64,000 nucleotides of DNA from Sphingomonas albertensis (GCF_014358075.1 NZ_JACONT010000009.1:51110-115109); one strand, 5' to 3'; numbered from the stretch's first letter, positions 47,159 through 56,290 are shown. The notes: generated from the sequence alone by a model not told the origin. Numbers and translations: made by a program.

Positions 47159-47929
47159 CTAGCGAACCCGCTTGACGAAGCAGGACGGCCAATAGGTCAC
47201 GCGTTCGGTTACCACGCTTTCATTGAACAGCCATTCCGGTTCTTCGATGACGAAGCGGGTATCTTCGACGACGAAATCGCGAGCCGCCTCTTGGGGATTG
47301 TTGGTGGCCCAGTCAGCTTGGCTGCGCGGCGCGCCGACGACCTGCTGCATGATGCCGTCGGTGGAGACGATATAGCTGCCGATGGGCACAAGGTCGGCGT
47401 AAGCGCGGAGTTCGTTCAGTACGTGATCGTAGCTATGGTTCGAATCCAGAATGACCAGCACGCGCTCGTCCGGGCGGATCAAGGCCTTTACCTGATCGAC
47501 GATCTCGGGCGCGGTCGACGATCCCTCGACCAGATCGATCCGCTTGAACATCGGATGCGCCTCGATCGCTTCCCGATTGTGCGGACGAATTTCGATGTCG
47601 ATGCCAATGACGCGACCATTGCCCATCGCTTCGAACAGGGACGCGTAATAGATCAGCGAACCGCCATGCGCGACGCCGGTCTCGACCACCACATCGGGTT
47701 TCAGAGACCAGATTACTTCCTGCAACCTTACCATGTCTTCTGGCAACTGGATGATCGGGCGGCCCATCCACGTGAAGGAGTAGACGTGCTTCGCATCCCA
47801 ACCCACGCGTAACCAAGCATCGGACGCGGCCTTGAAACCTTCGGCGCTTGCCATCGCATAGGTGGCATCGCGTCCTGCAGCATCGGTCACGGTGACGGTC
47901 GCCGCCACCTCGTCAATGATCGTTTTCAT
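47159..47929 (-). CDS. CmcI-like methyltransferase (cephalosporin hydroxylase family)
   Basis: A 256-residue protein from ATG 47929. VVVETGVAHGGSLIYYAS is a SAM-binding motif I, VIGIDIEIRPHNREAI supplies the acidic ribose contact, and VILDSNHSYDHVLNELRAY is the motif used by the CmcI/rhamnosyl O-methyltransferase group for metal binding. Family members include O-methyltransferases acting on sugars. It is the first gene of the operon that makes the CDP-sugar, so it probably methylates that sugar. The intergenic DNA upstream carries an AATTGTAAATT motif at 48090. Confidence 0.9.
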   Translation of the reverse strand: MKTIIDEVAATVTVTDAAGRDATYAMASAEGFKAASDAWLRVGWDAKHVYSFTWMGRPIIQLPEDMVRLQEVIWSLKPDVVVETGVAHGGSLIYYASLFEAMGNGRVIGIDIEIRPHNREAIEAHPMFKRIDLVEGSSTAPEIVDQVKALIRPDERVLVILDSNHSYDHVLNELRAYADLVPIGSYIVSTDGIMQQVVGAPRSQADWATNNPQEAARDFVVEDTRFVIEEPEWLFNESVVTERVTYWPSCFVKRVR

Positions 47930-48089
47930 CTTTGCCCTTGATCGAGAGGCTTTGCCTGGATCGGCGTTGCCGGGGGTTCGCTTAGCAGTAGTCGCGCGGT
48001 AACCTCAACCCAACCTTATCCCTGCCCAAGCGATTGTGGGAATTGCAACTGTGTCCAATCAGCGTCAGTTACGCGGGCATGCGAGAGGT

Positions 48090-48100
48090 AATTGTAAATT
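48090..48100. promoter_or_regulatory. AATTGTAAATT motif, copy 2
   Basis: The identical 11-mer lies 161 bases upstream of the CmcI-like gene, in a 293-base gap with no gene. The gap also holds a 5-bp stem TTAGC/GCTAA at 48205-48220 just after the stop of the polymerase gene; that hairpin has no T-tract. Confidence 0.35.
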
Positions 48101-48222
48101 CCTCACAAACATTCGAATTCGGCGAAAATTTGTACGAATATCGTGCCTCTCACATCTCGTATCCATGCAGAACCATTTAATCCCTGTAGCTAAACTGCAT
48201 GTCATTAGCGGCAATGCTAAAA

Positions 48223-49332
48223 CTACAGCGAAATTTTGTACGGAATCCAATAATTGGCATTGTCTGCATAGTTAAGCCAGACGAACTGAACGAAAAAGCT
48301 ATAAGCTATCACGCCGATCAGTACGGACGGCAGTGCCTTTTTGGTATTGCTCAGCAAATAGGGTAGGCGGGAATAGCATATTACTTGAAGAGGTATGAGG
48401 TAAAGCGATATCCTATCGACGCCGGATGATGCCGACGACGCGGCCAAGGCAAAAACCGATACCAGGGCGAGGACGGCGCAGCTTGTCCAAAAGCTCTTGA
48501 GAAATGGCGGTAGGTCGATTCTCTTACGGAGAAGTAAGAAGAGCACGGCAGCCACGACATTCATGGCGACGCGTATTGTCGCCCCTTGTGAATCGTAATT
48601 ACCAGTTACATAATTTTTGACGAGGATATCCGAGGTGTCTCGGAGAACGAGAACAAACAGCACAACAAACAATAATGCGCCGATAATGCCAAGAAGGGTA
48701 TTGCGTCGAAAAATGGGAACCAACGCGATCGGCAAAATCAGGATCGCGCTTTTATGAAGCAACGCGGCGATGCCGATCAGCACCACCAGCTTGATCAAAT
48801 GGCGTTCCGAGGCATCTGCAATCGCGAAACATATCACACCGATCGCTGCGGCCTGCCGGGTATAGCCCATTGCAACCACGATAATAAGATACGGTACTGC
48901 GACCAAAATGGCGAGGGCTGGATTTGGCTGTTTCCATGCCAGCCGAGCAAGTCCGCCCATAAATAAAGCAGCGCAACACAGGTTAACAAAGGAGATACCT
49001 AAGTCAAAGGCGGCTGATAGCCAATTGAACATGGCATAAACAGGATCGGTTATCGAGAAGGATGCTGGTAAAGAAAGGAAGTATATGGAATTGTACAATA
49101 TCATATACGAACCCCAGTCTCCGCCTACCTCGAAGCGGAGGCCAATCATTAGCGTGGTCAGTATTACCAACGGAATGAAAAAGAAAATTCTTGCGTCGTT
49201 GGCTTTGCGCCGTTCTGCCTGCGCGGCACCGGCCGCCCACAGTATGAACATCAGCCAATACGGTAGCAAAAACATTCCTATCGCGTAATGTACCGCTAGT
49301 CTGCGGAAGGTTGGCGATATAGCGCTCGCCAT
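48223..49332 (-). CDS. EpsG-family polysaccharide polymerase (Wzy-type), AT-richer
   Basis: A 369-residue membrane protein with about ten helices. RFEVGGDWGSYMILYN is the EpsG signature (GxDWxxY) with the periplasmic loop. TRQAAAIGVICFAI and HKSAILILPIAL are the conserved RQ/R-A and HKS motifs of EpsG/Wzy proteins. GSYMILYNSIYFL supports the family. Codons are richer in A/T than the operon to its left, as often seen for polymerases that were exchanged. Together with the Wzy-like protein at 6662 it gives the window two unrelated polymerases. Confidence 0.85.
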   Translation of the reverse strand: MASAISPTFRRLAVHYAIGMFLLPYWLMFILWAAGAAQAERRKANDARIFFFIPLVILTTLMIGLRFEVGGDWGSYMILYNSIYFLSLPASFSITDPVYAMFNWLSAAFDLGISFVNLCCAALFMGGLARLAWKQPNPALAILVAVPYLIIVVAMGYTRQAAAIGVICFAIADASERHLIKLVVLIGIAALLHKSAILILPIALVPIFRRNTLLGIIGALLFVVLFVLVLRDTSDILVKNYVTGNYDSQGATIRVAMNVVAAVLFLLLRKRIDLPPFLKSFWTSCAVLALVSVFALAASSASSGVDRISLYLIPLQVICYSRLPYLLSNTKKALPSVLIGVIAYSFFVQFVWLNYADNANYWIPYKISL

Positions 49333-49386
49333 GGCCCGGTCCAGCGCATAAAGCGCCGCTCACCTCGGAGAGGGTCTGCCAAGCTT

Positions 49387-50499
49387 ATGAGCAAGACGAT
49401 TGTCCTGTCGATCAATACCAGCTGGAACATCGTCAATTTCCGTCGCAACCTGATCGTGCGGTTGCAGCGCGAGGGGTATGACGTCGTCGCGCTGGCGCCG
49501 CGCGATGCGCATAGCGACGCGCTGGTCGCGATGGGGGTGCGCTATTTTCCGATCGACATCGACAGCAAGGGCCTGTCGCCGGTTCGCGACCTTAAGCTTG
49601 CCGCGCACTATTATCGCATCCTGAAACGCTTGCGTCCGGTCGCGTTCCTCGGCTGGACGATCAAGCCCAACGTCTATGGCTCGCTCGCCGCCCATGCCCT
49701 CGGTATCCCGGTCGTCAACAACATCTCCGGGCTCGGTACCGCGTTCATCAAGGTCGGTCTGCTGACGCGGATCGTGCGGATGCTCTATCGTACGGCGCTT
49801 GCACGGTCGGCGACGGTGTTCTTCCAGAACCGCCACGATCGCGACCTGTTCGTCGCGCAGCGGCTGGTGCGTGCACCGCGCACCGCGCTGTTGCCCGGTT
49901 CGGGGATCGACCTCAGCCAGTTCGTGCCCGATCCCGCGAGCGAGGCTGCAACGCCGGTGTTCCTGATGGTCGCGCGGCTGTTGCGCGACAAGGGCGTGGT
50001 CGAGTTCGCCGACGCCGCGCGGATCGTTCGCGAGATCCGGCCGGACGTCCGGTTCCAACTGCTCGGCTTCCTAGACGTCCAGAACCGCACCGCGATCGAC
50101 CGCGACACCGTCGAGGGGTGGGAGCGCGCGGGGATCCTGCACTATCTCGGCGAGGCGGACGACGTGCGGCCGTATCTGGCGCGCGCGACCGCGGTGGTGC
50201 TGCCGTCCTACCGCGAGGGCATGCCGCGGTCGCTGCTCGAGGCGGCCGCGATGGGACGCCCGCTGATCGCCACCGACGTGCCCGGCTGCACCGAGATCGC
50301 CCGCGCCGGCGAAAACGCTTTCCTGTGCGCGCCGCGCGACGCGCGTTCGCTGGCCGACGCGATGCTCGGACTGCTCGATCTGAGCGCGGACGGACGCGCG
50401 GCAATGGGGCGGCGCAGCCGGGAGATCGCTGAGCGCGAGTTCGACGTCTCGGTCGTCGAGGCCCGCTATCTCGACGCCATCGCGCGGGCGACGGCGTAG
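49387..50499 (+). CDS. Glycosyltransferase family 4
   Basis: A 370-residue enzyme starting at ATG 49387. The acceptor domain has SINTSWNIVNFRRNLIVRLQ, the N-terminal loop seen in WcaI- and PglA/RgpA-like transferases. The donor domain has VFLMVARLLRDKGVVEFADA, QLLGFLDVQNRTAI, ILHYLGEADDVRPYLARATA, and EGMPRSLLEAAAMGRPLIAT with E-x7-E. The fold and length are standard. It is divergent from the polymerase gene and converges on the second export module. Donor unknown. Confidence 0.94.
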   Translation: MSKTIVLSINTSWNIVNFRRNLIVRLQREGYDVVALAPRDAHSDALVAMGVRYFPIDIDSKGLSPVRDLKLAAHYYRILKRLRPVAFLGWTIKPNVYGSLAAHALGIPVVNNISGLGTAFIKVGLLTRIVRMLYRTALARSATVFFQNRHDRDLFVAQRLVRAPRTALLPGSGIDLSQFVPDPASEAATPVFLMVARLLRDKGVVEFADAARIVREIRPDVRFQLLGFLDVQNRTAIDRDTVEGWERAGILHYLGEADDVRPYLARATAVVLPSYREGMPRSLLEAAAMGRPLIATDVPGCTEIARAGENAFLCAPRDARSLADAMLGLLDLSADGRAAMGRRSREIAEREFDVSVVEARYLDAIARATA

Positions 50500-50543
50500 C
50501 GGGCGCCCAAGCTACCCAGAGAGCTACCCAACGCTATCCAGAA

Positions 50544-51890
50544 CTAGAGCGTCAGATGACGCGCCGAGGACGGTTGGCGACTGCGCTGCGTATAGGGACG
50601 GACGCCGGACATCAGGCCGAGACAGGCCGCGAACACCGCCGACAGCGCCGCGGTACGCAGCGGATAGTCCACCACGCTGTGCAGCATGATCGCCGCGGTC
50701 GCGATGACGGCCGCCTGCGCGAACGGATCGGGCTCCTCGGCGCGCCAGATCGCGCGCAGGCGGACGACCCACCAAGCCAGGAACAGCGCGGCGAACGCGA
50801 CCCCGACGATGCCCGTCTCCAGCAGCAGTTCGAGCCAGTCGCTGTGCGCGTGGTTCATGAAGGTGGTGGTGACCGACCCAAGCGGCTCCTGCATGTGATA
50901 GACCGGCTGGAAGCTGCCGGTGCCCGAGCCGATCGGGAAATAGTCGCGGGCAGCCCGCAGGGTCAGCGCGAACGAGGTCTGGCGCGACAGCTCGACGTTG
51001 CTCGTCTGCGCGCCGAACAGGTTATTGCCGAACGGGCCGATCACGATCGTGACGACCGCTGCGAGCGATACGACGACGGTCGCGACGACGATCCCGCGCC
51101 GGAGAGCGGGGCGCTGGTGCCCGAAGGCCAGCCAGGAACCGAGCGCCACGGGCACGCTGAGGCCGATGCCGGCCAGCGACGAGTTGATCAGCAGGCCGAC
51201 GAAGATGATCGCATAGGCGGCACCGACCAGCAGGCGGATCGCCGAGGCACTGCGCTGCGATCCGCTGCGTCGCAGCAGGGTCGCCTGAAGCGCCGCAAGG
51301 AACGGGATGCAGACCAGCAGCAGCGTCGCATTGTGGTTGGCGTTGGCAAAGAATCCGACCGCGACGCCGTAATTGGTGATCCGGTAGAGATAGGCGCCGG
51401 TCCCGCCGATCACCTGGAGCGCGCCGATCGCGACCGAGGCGAGCGTGACCGCGACGATCGCCGTGGCGATACCGCGTCCACGGAACGCGCCGAGCACGAC
51501 GACACCGAGCAGCACGGCGAACGCCGGCAGCAGCCAGAGGATGCTCGACAGCGCGACGTCGGGCGCCAGCGTCAGCGGCAGCCAGGGCAGGGGTATGCCG
51601 AGCAGGCGATAGCCCTCGACCACCGCGCTGCGACCGGGCAGCATGGTCCAGAGTTCGGGCGGCAGCGGCACCAGCTGGAGCAGCGCGATGACGAGGAAGA
51701 TCGCGAGCAGGCCGAGCGGCGCCCGGATCTGTGCCGAGGGGCGTTCCTGCATCATCTGCCACAAAGCCCAGCCGATCAGCGGCAGGCTGGCGATCTGGAG
51801 CATGAAATTGGCGATGAATCCCGCCGCACTCGCACCCCCGAGCAGCAGGCAGGCGAGCAGATAGACGGGGACGACCGCATGGCGGATCAT
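50544..51890 (-). CDS. O-antigen ligase / Wzy-family membrane protein, module 2
   Basis: A 448-residue multi-spanning protein from ATG 51890, which overlaps the TPR gene stop (ATGA). It has FFANANHNATLLLVCIPFLA, GPFGNNLFGA and FMNHAHSDWLELLLETGIVG, the last being the Wzy_C/ligase motif. The N-terminal half has the same LLQLVPLPPELWTMLPGRS segment as VQVIPLPPGTWRALPGRE in the protein at 3863-5377, so the two are clear homologues. It lacks the N-terminal repeats of the other copy. It is the last gene of the second export module. Confidence 0.9.
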   Translation of the reverse strand: MIRHAVVPVYLLACLLLGGASAAGFIANFMLQIASLPLIGWALWQMMQERPSAQIRAPLGLLAIFLVIALLQLVPLPPELWTMLPGRSAVVEGYRLLGIPLPWLPLTLAPDVALSSILWLLPAFAVLLGVVVLGAFRGRGIATAIVAVTLASVAIGALQVIGGTGAYLYRITNYGVAVGFFANANHNATLLLVCIPFLAALQATLLRRSGSQRSASAIRLLVGAAYAIIFVGLLINSSLAGIGLSVPVALGSWLAFGHQRPALRRGIVVATVVVSLAAVVTIVIGPFGNNLFGAQTSNVELSRQTSFALTLRAARDYFPIGSGTGSFQPVYHMQEPLGSVTTTFMNHAHSDWLELLLETGIVGVAFAALFLAWWVVRLRAIWRAEEPDPFAQAAVIATAAIMLHSVVDYPLRTAALSAVFAACLGLMSGVRPYTQRSRQPSSARHLTL

Positions 51891-53236
51891 GGCGTGGTTT
51901 CCGATGCGGGAGCCGATGTGGTTTCCCGAGGGCCTACCGATGCCGGACCTGACAGGGTGCGGAGATCGAGGTCGCGCAACGTCACGCCCAGCGGGGAGGG
52001 GAAATCGCCGGCCTCGCCGCGCAGCGTCAGCGTCTGCGCCGGGCAGCTGGCCGGAACGACGATCTCGGTCGCGACGCGGTGCGGCTTGGCTGTCGCGGTC
52101 ACGGCGACGTTCATCAGCTGGTTTTGGTCGCTCGACGCCACGGTGCCGCAGGCGAGCGACCAATATAGCTTGGCAGCCGCGTCGGTCTTGCCGGGGTCGA
52201 CGGTGAACGCGAACCGGTAGCGTCCCGGTTGCAGGACCAGCAACTGGCGCGCGAGGTCGCCGCTGTCGCGGCCGTAATAGTCCACCATCAGGCTATTGTT
52301 GCGGATATCGGCTGCGCCGAGGCCGCTGGCGGTCAGGGTCCAGTCGAACGGGGGCGACGCGGCGGTCTTGCGGAAACCGGCATTGGTGATGAGTGCTGCG
52401 GACTGCGCCGGCGCGACGCCGTAGATGCGCTGCCATACCGATCGCGCGACCGGATATTGGCCGCGGGCGACCAGGCGGTTCACCAGGACCGGACCCCAGC
52501 TATCCTTCGCGCGCGCATCGACGCGCGCAGCGGGGCTAGCGAGCGCGAAGATCGCAGCGGGCGCGGTGTCGGACTTGGCGAGCGCGGTCAGCACGCCACG
52601 TTCGAGCACCGGATCGGTGGCGAGCGTATGGCGGACCGCGTCGCGCGTTTCGGGCGCCATCGTCATCTTCGCCATCGCGGTCGCGATCGGGGCTTGGGTT
52701 GCGCCGAGAATCCGCGCCAGTACCGAGAATTGCGCCGCGGCATCGGCGTAGCGCGCGGTGCGCAGATAGCGATCGAGCAGAAGCAGGTGGATCAGCCGCT
52801 GGCGGGGATCGAGCCGCTGTCCGGCCTCCAGTGTCGCGACGGCACGGTCGGGCATGCGGTCGAGCAACTGCTGGTGGCCGAGGATCAGATAGGCGCGGGC
52901 ATCGAGCGGCGCAGCCGCAGCCGCGCGCCGGACGGCGTCGAGCGTGGCGGCGTCGAGCAGACCGCGCTGCGCCACGAGCATCGCCGCGGTCCTGGCAAGC
53001 ACGGCGTCGGGGTAATCGGGCGCGAACCGCACGATTGCCGGCGCAGTCGCCGGCAACGTCCGCACCATCGCCGCCTGGAAGGACAGCCAGCCCACCGACA
53101 CGCCGGCAACCACCAGGATCGCAGCGGACGCAAAGCCGCGAACGCTGCCCAGGCCCCCGCGGGGTGGGGTCCCGCGTTCGCTACGGCCCTCGGCGCGGCT
53201 TGCACTGCGGCTGGGCTCGCGCCGCTTACGGCTCAT
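51887..53236 (-). CDS. TPR-like membrane-anchored protein of export module 2
   Basis: A 449-residue protein. A basic N-terminus is followed by one membrane helix at about 37-57. TPR-like helices occupy about 95-290, for example YLILGHQQLLDRMPDRAVAT and LLLDRYLRTARYADAAAQFS. The last ~150 residues form a beta-rich domain with FDWTLTASGLGAADI and GRYRFAFTVDPGKTD, resembling a carbohydrate- or periplasm-facing module. It lies between the kinase and ligase genes and shares layout with the truncated protein at the left edge. Function is inferred from position. Confidence 0.85.
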   Translation of the reverse strand: MSRKRREPSRSASRAEGRSERGTPPRGGLGSVRGFASAAILVVAGVSVGWLSFQAAMVRTLPATAPAIVRFAPDYPDAVLARTAAMLVAQRGLLDAATLDAVRRAAAAAPLDARAYLILGHQQLLDRMPDRAVATLEAGQRLDPRQRLIHLLLLDRYLRTARYADAAAQFSVLARILGATQAPIATAMAKMTMAPETRDAVRHTLATDPVLERGVLTALAKSDTAPAAIFALASPAARVDARAKDSWGPVLVNRLVARGQYPVARSVWQRIYGVAPAQSAALITNAGFRKTAASPPFDWTLTASGLGAADIRNNSLMVDYYGRDSGDLARQLLVLQPGRYRFAFTVDPGKTDAAAKLYWSLACGTVASSDQNQLMNVAVTATAKPHRVATEIVVPASCPAQTLTLRGEAGDFPSPLGVTLRDLDLRTLSGPASVGPRETTSAPASETTP

Positions 53237-53253
53237 CGTTCAGGGCTCATCGT

Positions 53254-55491
53254 TCAGGGCTCGTCATGCATCGTCAGCATGATCCGGCGCTTCTTCTCGT
53301 TGCCGTCCGCGACATAGCGATACTGGTCCTTGTTCTGCCCATAGCCGTAGCCATAACCGTACCCGTAGGACGACTGTGGCTGGTAGCGCGTCAGGATGGC
53401 GCCGACCATGTGCGCGCCGGCGGTCCGCATGCGGTTCTGCGCCTCCACCGCCGCGCGTGTCCGGGTGCGACCGGATTCGATTACCATCAGCGTCGCCTGC
53501 ACGATCGACGACAGCAACGGAGAGTCGGCAAGGCCGAGGATCGGCGGACCGTCGATGACGACGACATCGAACGTCGCGGACGCATCGGCGAGCAGCGCGG
53601 CGAAACGCGCGGATGCGATCAGCTCTGGCGGGCTCGGCGGAATGGTGCCCGATGGCATCACCCACAAGGCGTCAATATCGGTCTGCAGGACATGCTCGCT
53701 GAGCGATCCGGTGTTGGTGAGGATGTGCGACAGCCCGACATTCTCGCGCCCGGTGACGAAGGCGGGGCGACGCATGTCGGCATCGATCAGCAGCACCGAC
53801 TTGCCGAGGCGGGTGAAGCTGTAGGCCAGCGCCCAGGCCGAGGTCGACTTGCCCTCGGCGGGACGCGTGCTGGTGACCAGCAGAGTCTTGGGCGCGCCGC
53901 CCTCGGTGATGAACTGCATCGCCGAGGCGGTCGACAGATAGGCTTCGGCGACCGGCGACAGCGTATCGCGCAGTTCGTCGATCGGCTTGGCAGTCTTGGC
54001 GGTGGGGATGCCGCCCAGGAACGGCAGTTGCAGCTTGTCGCGGATATCGTCGGGCGACTTGATCGTGTCGTTGATGAACTCGAGCGCGATCGCCGCGAGC
54101 ATGCCCATCACCAAACCGAGCAGCGCTCCGATCAGGAGGTTGAAGTAGAGATTGGGCGAAAACGCACCCTTCGGCACCAATCCGCGATCGACCACCGATG
54201 CGACCGCAGTGCCGATCCCGCCGGCGACGCCGATCTCCTTGTAGCGCTGCAGAAGTGCGTCGTAGAGTGTTCGATTGGTGTCGACGTCGCGCTTGAGGAT
54301 ATTATACTTGATCAGGCGACCGCGCTGATCGAGCACCGTGCCGCTCAGCCCTGCCACCTGTGAGCGCAGCCGGTCTTCCTCGGCGCGCGCCGCCTGGAAG
54401 TCCTGGCGAAGCGTGCCGATGCGATCCGAATTGGCGGTGCGCGTCTCGGTGACGACGGAGGCGCGCAGGGCATCGATCCGCGCCTTCAGCGCGACCATCT
54501 CGGGATAGTCGGGGCGGAAGGCCTGGAGCTTCTGCTGGTATTCGGCATCGAGCGCGGCGATCTGTGCGCGCAACGGCGCCGCGTTGCTGCTGCCCTCGGT
54601 CGTGGCGCCGCCCAAGGCGGCTTCGCGATACTTCTGCTCGGCCGCGATACGACGCGCCTGCGTGGCGGCGAGCGCGGTGTTGAGCGATACCAGCGAACTG
54701 CCGGTCAGCGAATTGGTGTCGCCGCCTTCCTCGCTGCTGCCCGTGCTGATCAGGCGTTCCTGTTGCGCATAAGCGGTCAGCTGGCGTTCCGAGCGCTCGA
54801 GATCGCGTCGCGTGGTGGCGATCTGCCGCTGGAGAAAGTCGCGCGCGTAGGACGAGGACTGGTAACGCCGTTCGAGATTGGTGGCGATATAGGCGTCGGT
54901 GATGCCGTTGACGATCTTCGCGGCGATCTGCGGGTCGCGCGCGACGAACGATACGGTCACGATCATGCTCTGCGGTTGCAGGCGCACCTGGGTTCCGCCC
55001 TGCACGAAGCTTGCCGCGGTCGCGGTGTTGGTGGTGCGGTCGGTGCCCTCGCCGACGATCGTCGGATCCGCGGCTAGGTTCAAATTCTGCGCGACGCGTT
55101 CTGCCAAGGCCCGGCTGCCGAGCAACGCAAGCTGGGTACCGACGAAGCTGGCATCGCCGCGCGAACTGCTTTGCCTGCCCCCCTTGCTGCCCTCGTCGAC
55201 CATGATCTCCACCTCGGGTGGATTGAGTTCCAGCGAGGCGGTGGAGCGGTATTTGAGCGGCGTCAGCAGCGTGATGAGGACTGCGGCCGCGATCCCGGTG
55301 CCGACCGCGGCGAGGATCAGCCATCGCCATTCGAACGCGATCCGCCACAGAAGCGACAGCGACAGTTCACGTCCGCCACCCACAGTCCCATAGCTGCCGT
55401 AACCGCTTTCCGGGGACATCGGGGCGAGATCGCGGCGCTGATCCGGTTGCACGGTCAGATTCGTGGGACCCGCGGCCCCTGGGCTTGCCAT
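53254..55491 (-). CDS. Polysaccharide co-polymerase with BY-kinase domain (Wzc-like), module 2
   Basis: A 745-residue inner-membrane tyrosine autokinase from ATG 55491. Two membrane helices flank a long periplasmic coiled-coil region; the second is near LYFNLLIGALLGLVMGMLAA. The kinase has Walker A STRPAEGKSTSAW, Walker A' VLLIDADMRRPAF and Walker B VVIDGPPILGLAD. The tail around residues 700-725 carries eight closely spaced tyrosines (YGYGYGYGYG, then QYRY). An N-terminal extension of about 45 residues is rich in Gly/Tyr/Ser (ESGYGSYGTVGGG). Gene order and domain plan match the kinase at 846-3041. Confidence 0.95.
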   Translation of the reverse strand: MASPGAAGPTNLTVQPDQRRDLAPMSPESGYGSYGTVGGGRELSLSLLWRIAFEWRWLILAAVGTGIAAAVLITLLTPLKYRSTASLELNPPEVEIMVDEGSKGGRQSSSRGDASFVGTQLALLGSRALAERVAQNLNLAADPTIVGEGTDRTTNTATAASFVQGGTQVRLQPQSMIVTVSFVARDPQIAAKIVNGITDAYIATNLERRYQSSSYARDFLQRQIATTRRDLERSERQLTAYAQQERLISTGSSEEGGDTNSLTGSSLVSLNTALAATQARRIAAEQKYREAALGGATTEGSSNAAPLRAQIAALDAEYQQKLQAFRPDYPEMVALKARIDALRASVVTETRTANSDRIGTLRQDFQAARAEEDRLRSQVAGLSGTVLDQRGRLIKYNILKRDVDTNRTLYDALLQRYKEIGVAGGIGTAVASVVDRGLVPKGAFSPNLYFNLLIGALLGLVMGMLAAIALEFINDTIKSPDDIRDKLQLPFLGGIPTAKTAKPIDELRDTLSPVAEAYLSTASAMQFITEGGAPKTLLVTSTRPAEGKSTSAWALAYSFTRLGKSVLLIDADMRRPAFVTGRENVGLSHILTNTGSLSEHVLQTDIDALWVMPSGTIPPSPPELIASARFAALLADASATFDVVVIDGPPILGLADSPLLSSIVQATLMVIESGRTRTRAAVEAQNRMRTAGAHMVGAILTRYQPQSSYGYGYGYGYGQNKDQYRYVADGNEKKRRIMLTMHDEP

Positions 55492-55516
55492 GTACAAAGG
55501 TCCTAAAGGCGGGGCG

Positions 55517-56215
55517 TCAAAGCGCCATGAAGATGGAAGCGAGCGGCAGGCTCTGCATCAGGTCGCGCTGCGTCTTCTTGACGGCCGAACCGTCGACGAC
55601 GACCGTATCGCCAGGATAGATTTGCGGATCCGGTTCCTCACCGCGACGGATGCTGGTCAGGTCGAATGCAGCTGCCATGCGCTTTCCACCGATCGTCCGG
55701 AAAATGGCGACCCGGCGGGGATTGGCCAGATCGTCGGTGCCGCGGGCGAGCGCGACGACCTGCACGAGCGAAAGCGGACCGGTTGCAGGATAGATGCCGG
55801 GCTGACGGACCGATCCGTCGACCGTGACGACACGGCTGGCCGACGCCTTCAGCGAGACCGTCACGCTCGGGTTGCGCAGATATTTCTCGTCCAGCCGGCG
55901 CGCGATCATGGTGCCGAGTTCGGTCGTGCTGAGCCCGACCGCATCGACGCGACCGATCAACGGCAGGGTGAGGCGTCCGCTCTGGTCGATATCGTAATCA
56001 CGACTGAGGTCGGCGACCTGGAATACCATAACGCTCACCGTATCGAGCGGTGCCAGCTTGTAGGTATCGTCGACCGCAACGATCTTCGGCGCGTCCGGCG
56101 CACCGAAATTGCTAGAGTCATAGGAAATCTTGCCGCCCCGCGTCGAGGCGCAGGCGGCCAGCAGCAAGGCTAGACCGATGATAACCATCCGGCTCGTCGA
56201 TCCGATTTTTATCAT
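55517..56215 (-). CDS. Polysaccharide export outer-membrane lipoprotein (Wza/OPX-like), module 2
   Basis: A 232-residue lipoprotein from ATG 56215. The lipobox is LLAAC with Cys22. The poly-export domain has YKLAPLDTVSVMVFQVADLS and LPLIGRVDAVGLS; the SLBB part has VTVDGSVRQPGIYPATG. It is the first gene of the module 2 operon and probably forms the outer-membrane channel used with the kinase 25 bases downstream. Identical in plan to the protein at 3085-3780. Confidence 0.94.
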   Translation of the reverse strand: MIKIGSTSRMVIIGLALLLAACASTRGGKISYDSSNFGAPDAPKIVAVDDTYKLAPLDTVSVMVFQVADLSRDYDIDQSGRLTLPLIGRVDAVGLSTTELGTMIARRLDEKYLRNPSVTVSLKASASRVVTVDGSVRQPGIYPATGPLSLVQVVALARGTDDLANPRRVAIFRTIGGKRMAAAFDLTSIRRGEEPDPQIYPGDTVVVDGSAVKKTQRDLMQSLPLASIFMAL

Positions 56216-56261
56216 GTCATCGCCCTGCAACCGAAATGCATCGCTGTGATGCCAATGTGCT

Positions 56262-56290
56262 CATCTACAATTAACCCCGGACTGTCGCAA
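56262..56290 (-). promoter_or_regulatory. Candidate promoter for export module 2
   Basis: On the minus strand TTGCGA (56285-56290) is followed after 17 bases by TAGATG (56262-56267). This gives a housekeeping-type spacing, but the -10 is a weak match. It lies 47 bases upstream of the OPX start codon. Confidence 0.3.

Noticed and set aside
48205..48220. Hairpin TTAGC/GCTAA after the EpsG-like gene
   Set aside because: Stem is only five pairs and no T-tract follows.
48036..48275. Possible small gene between the CmcI-like and polymerase genes
   Set aside because: No ribosome-binding site, ordinary intergenic composition and it runs into the opposing gene.
50556..52220. Long plus-strand frame antisense to the second ligase
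   Set aside because: Arg/Gln/Asp-rich shadow translation; the minus strand has a conserved ligase.
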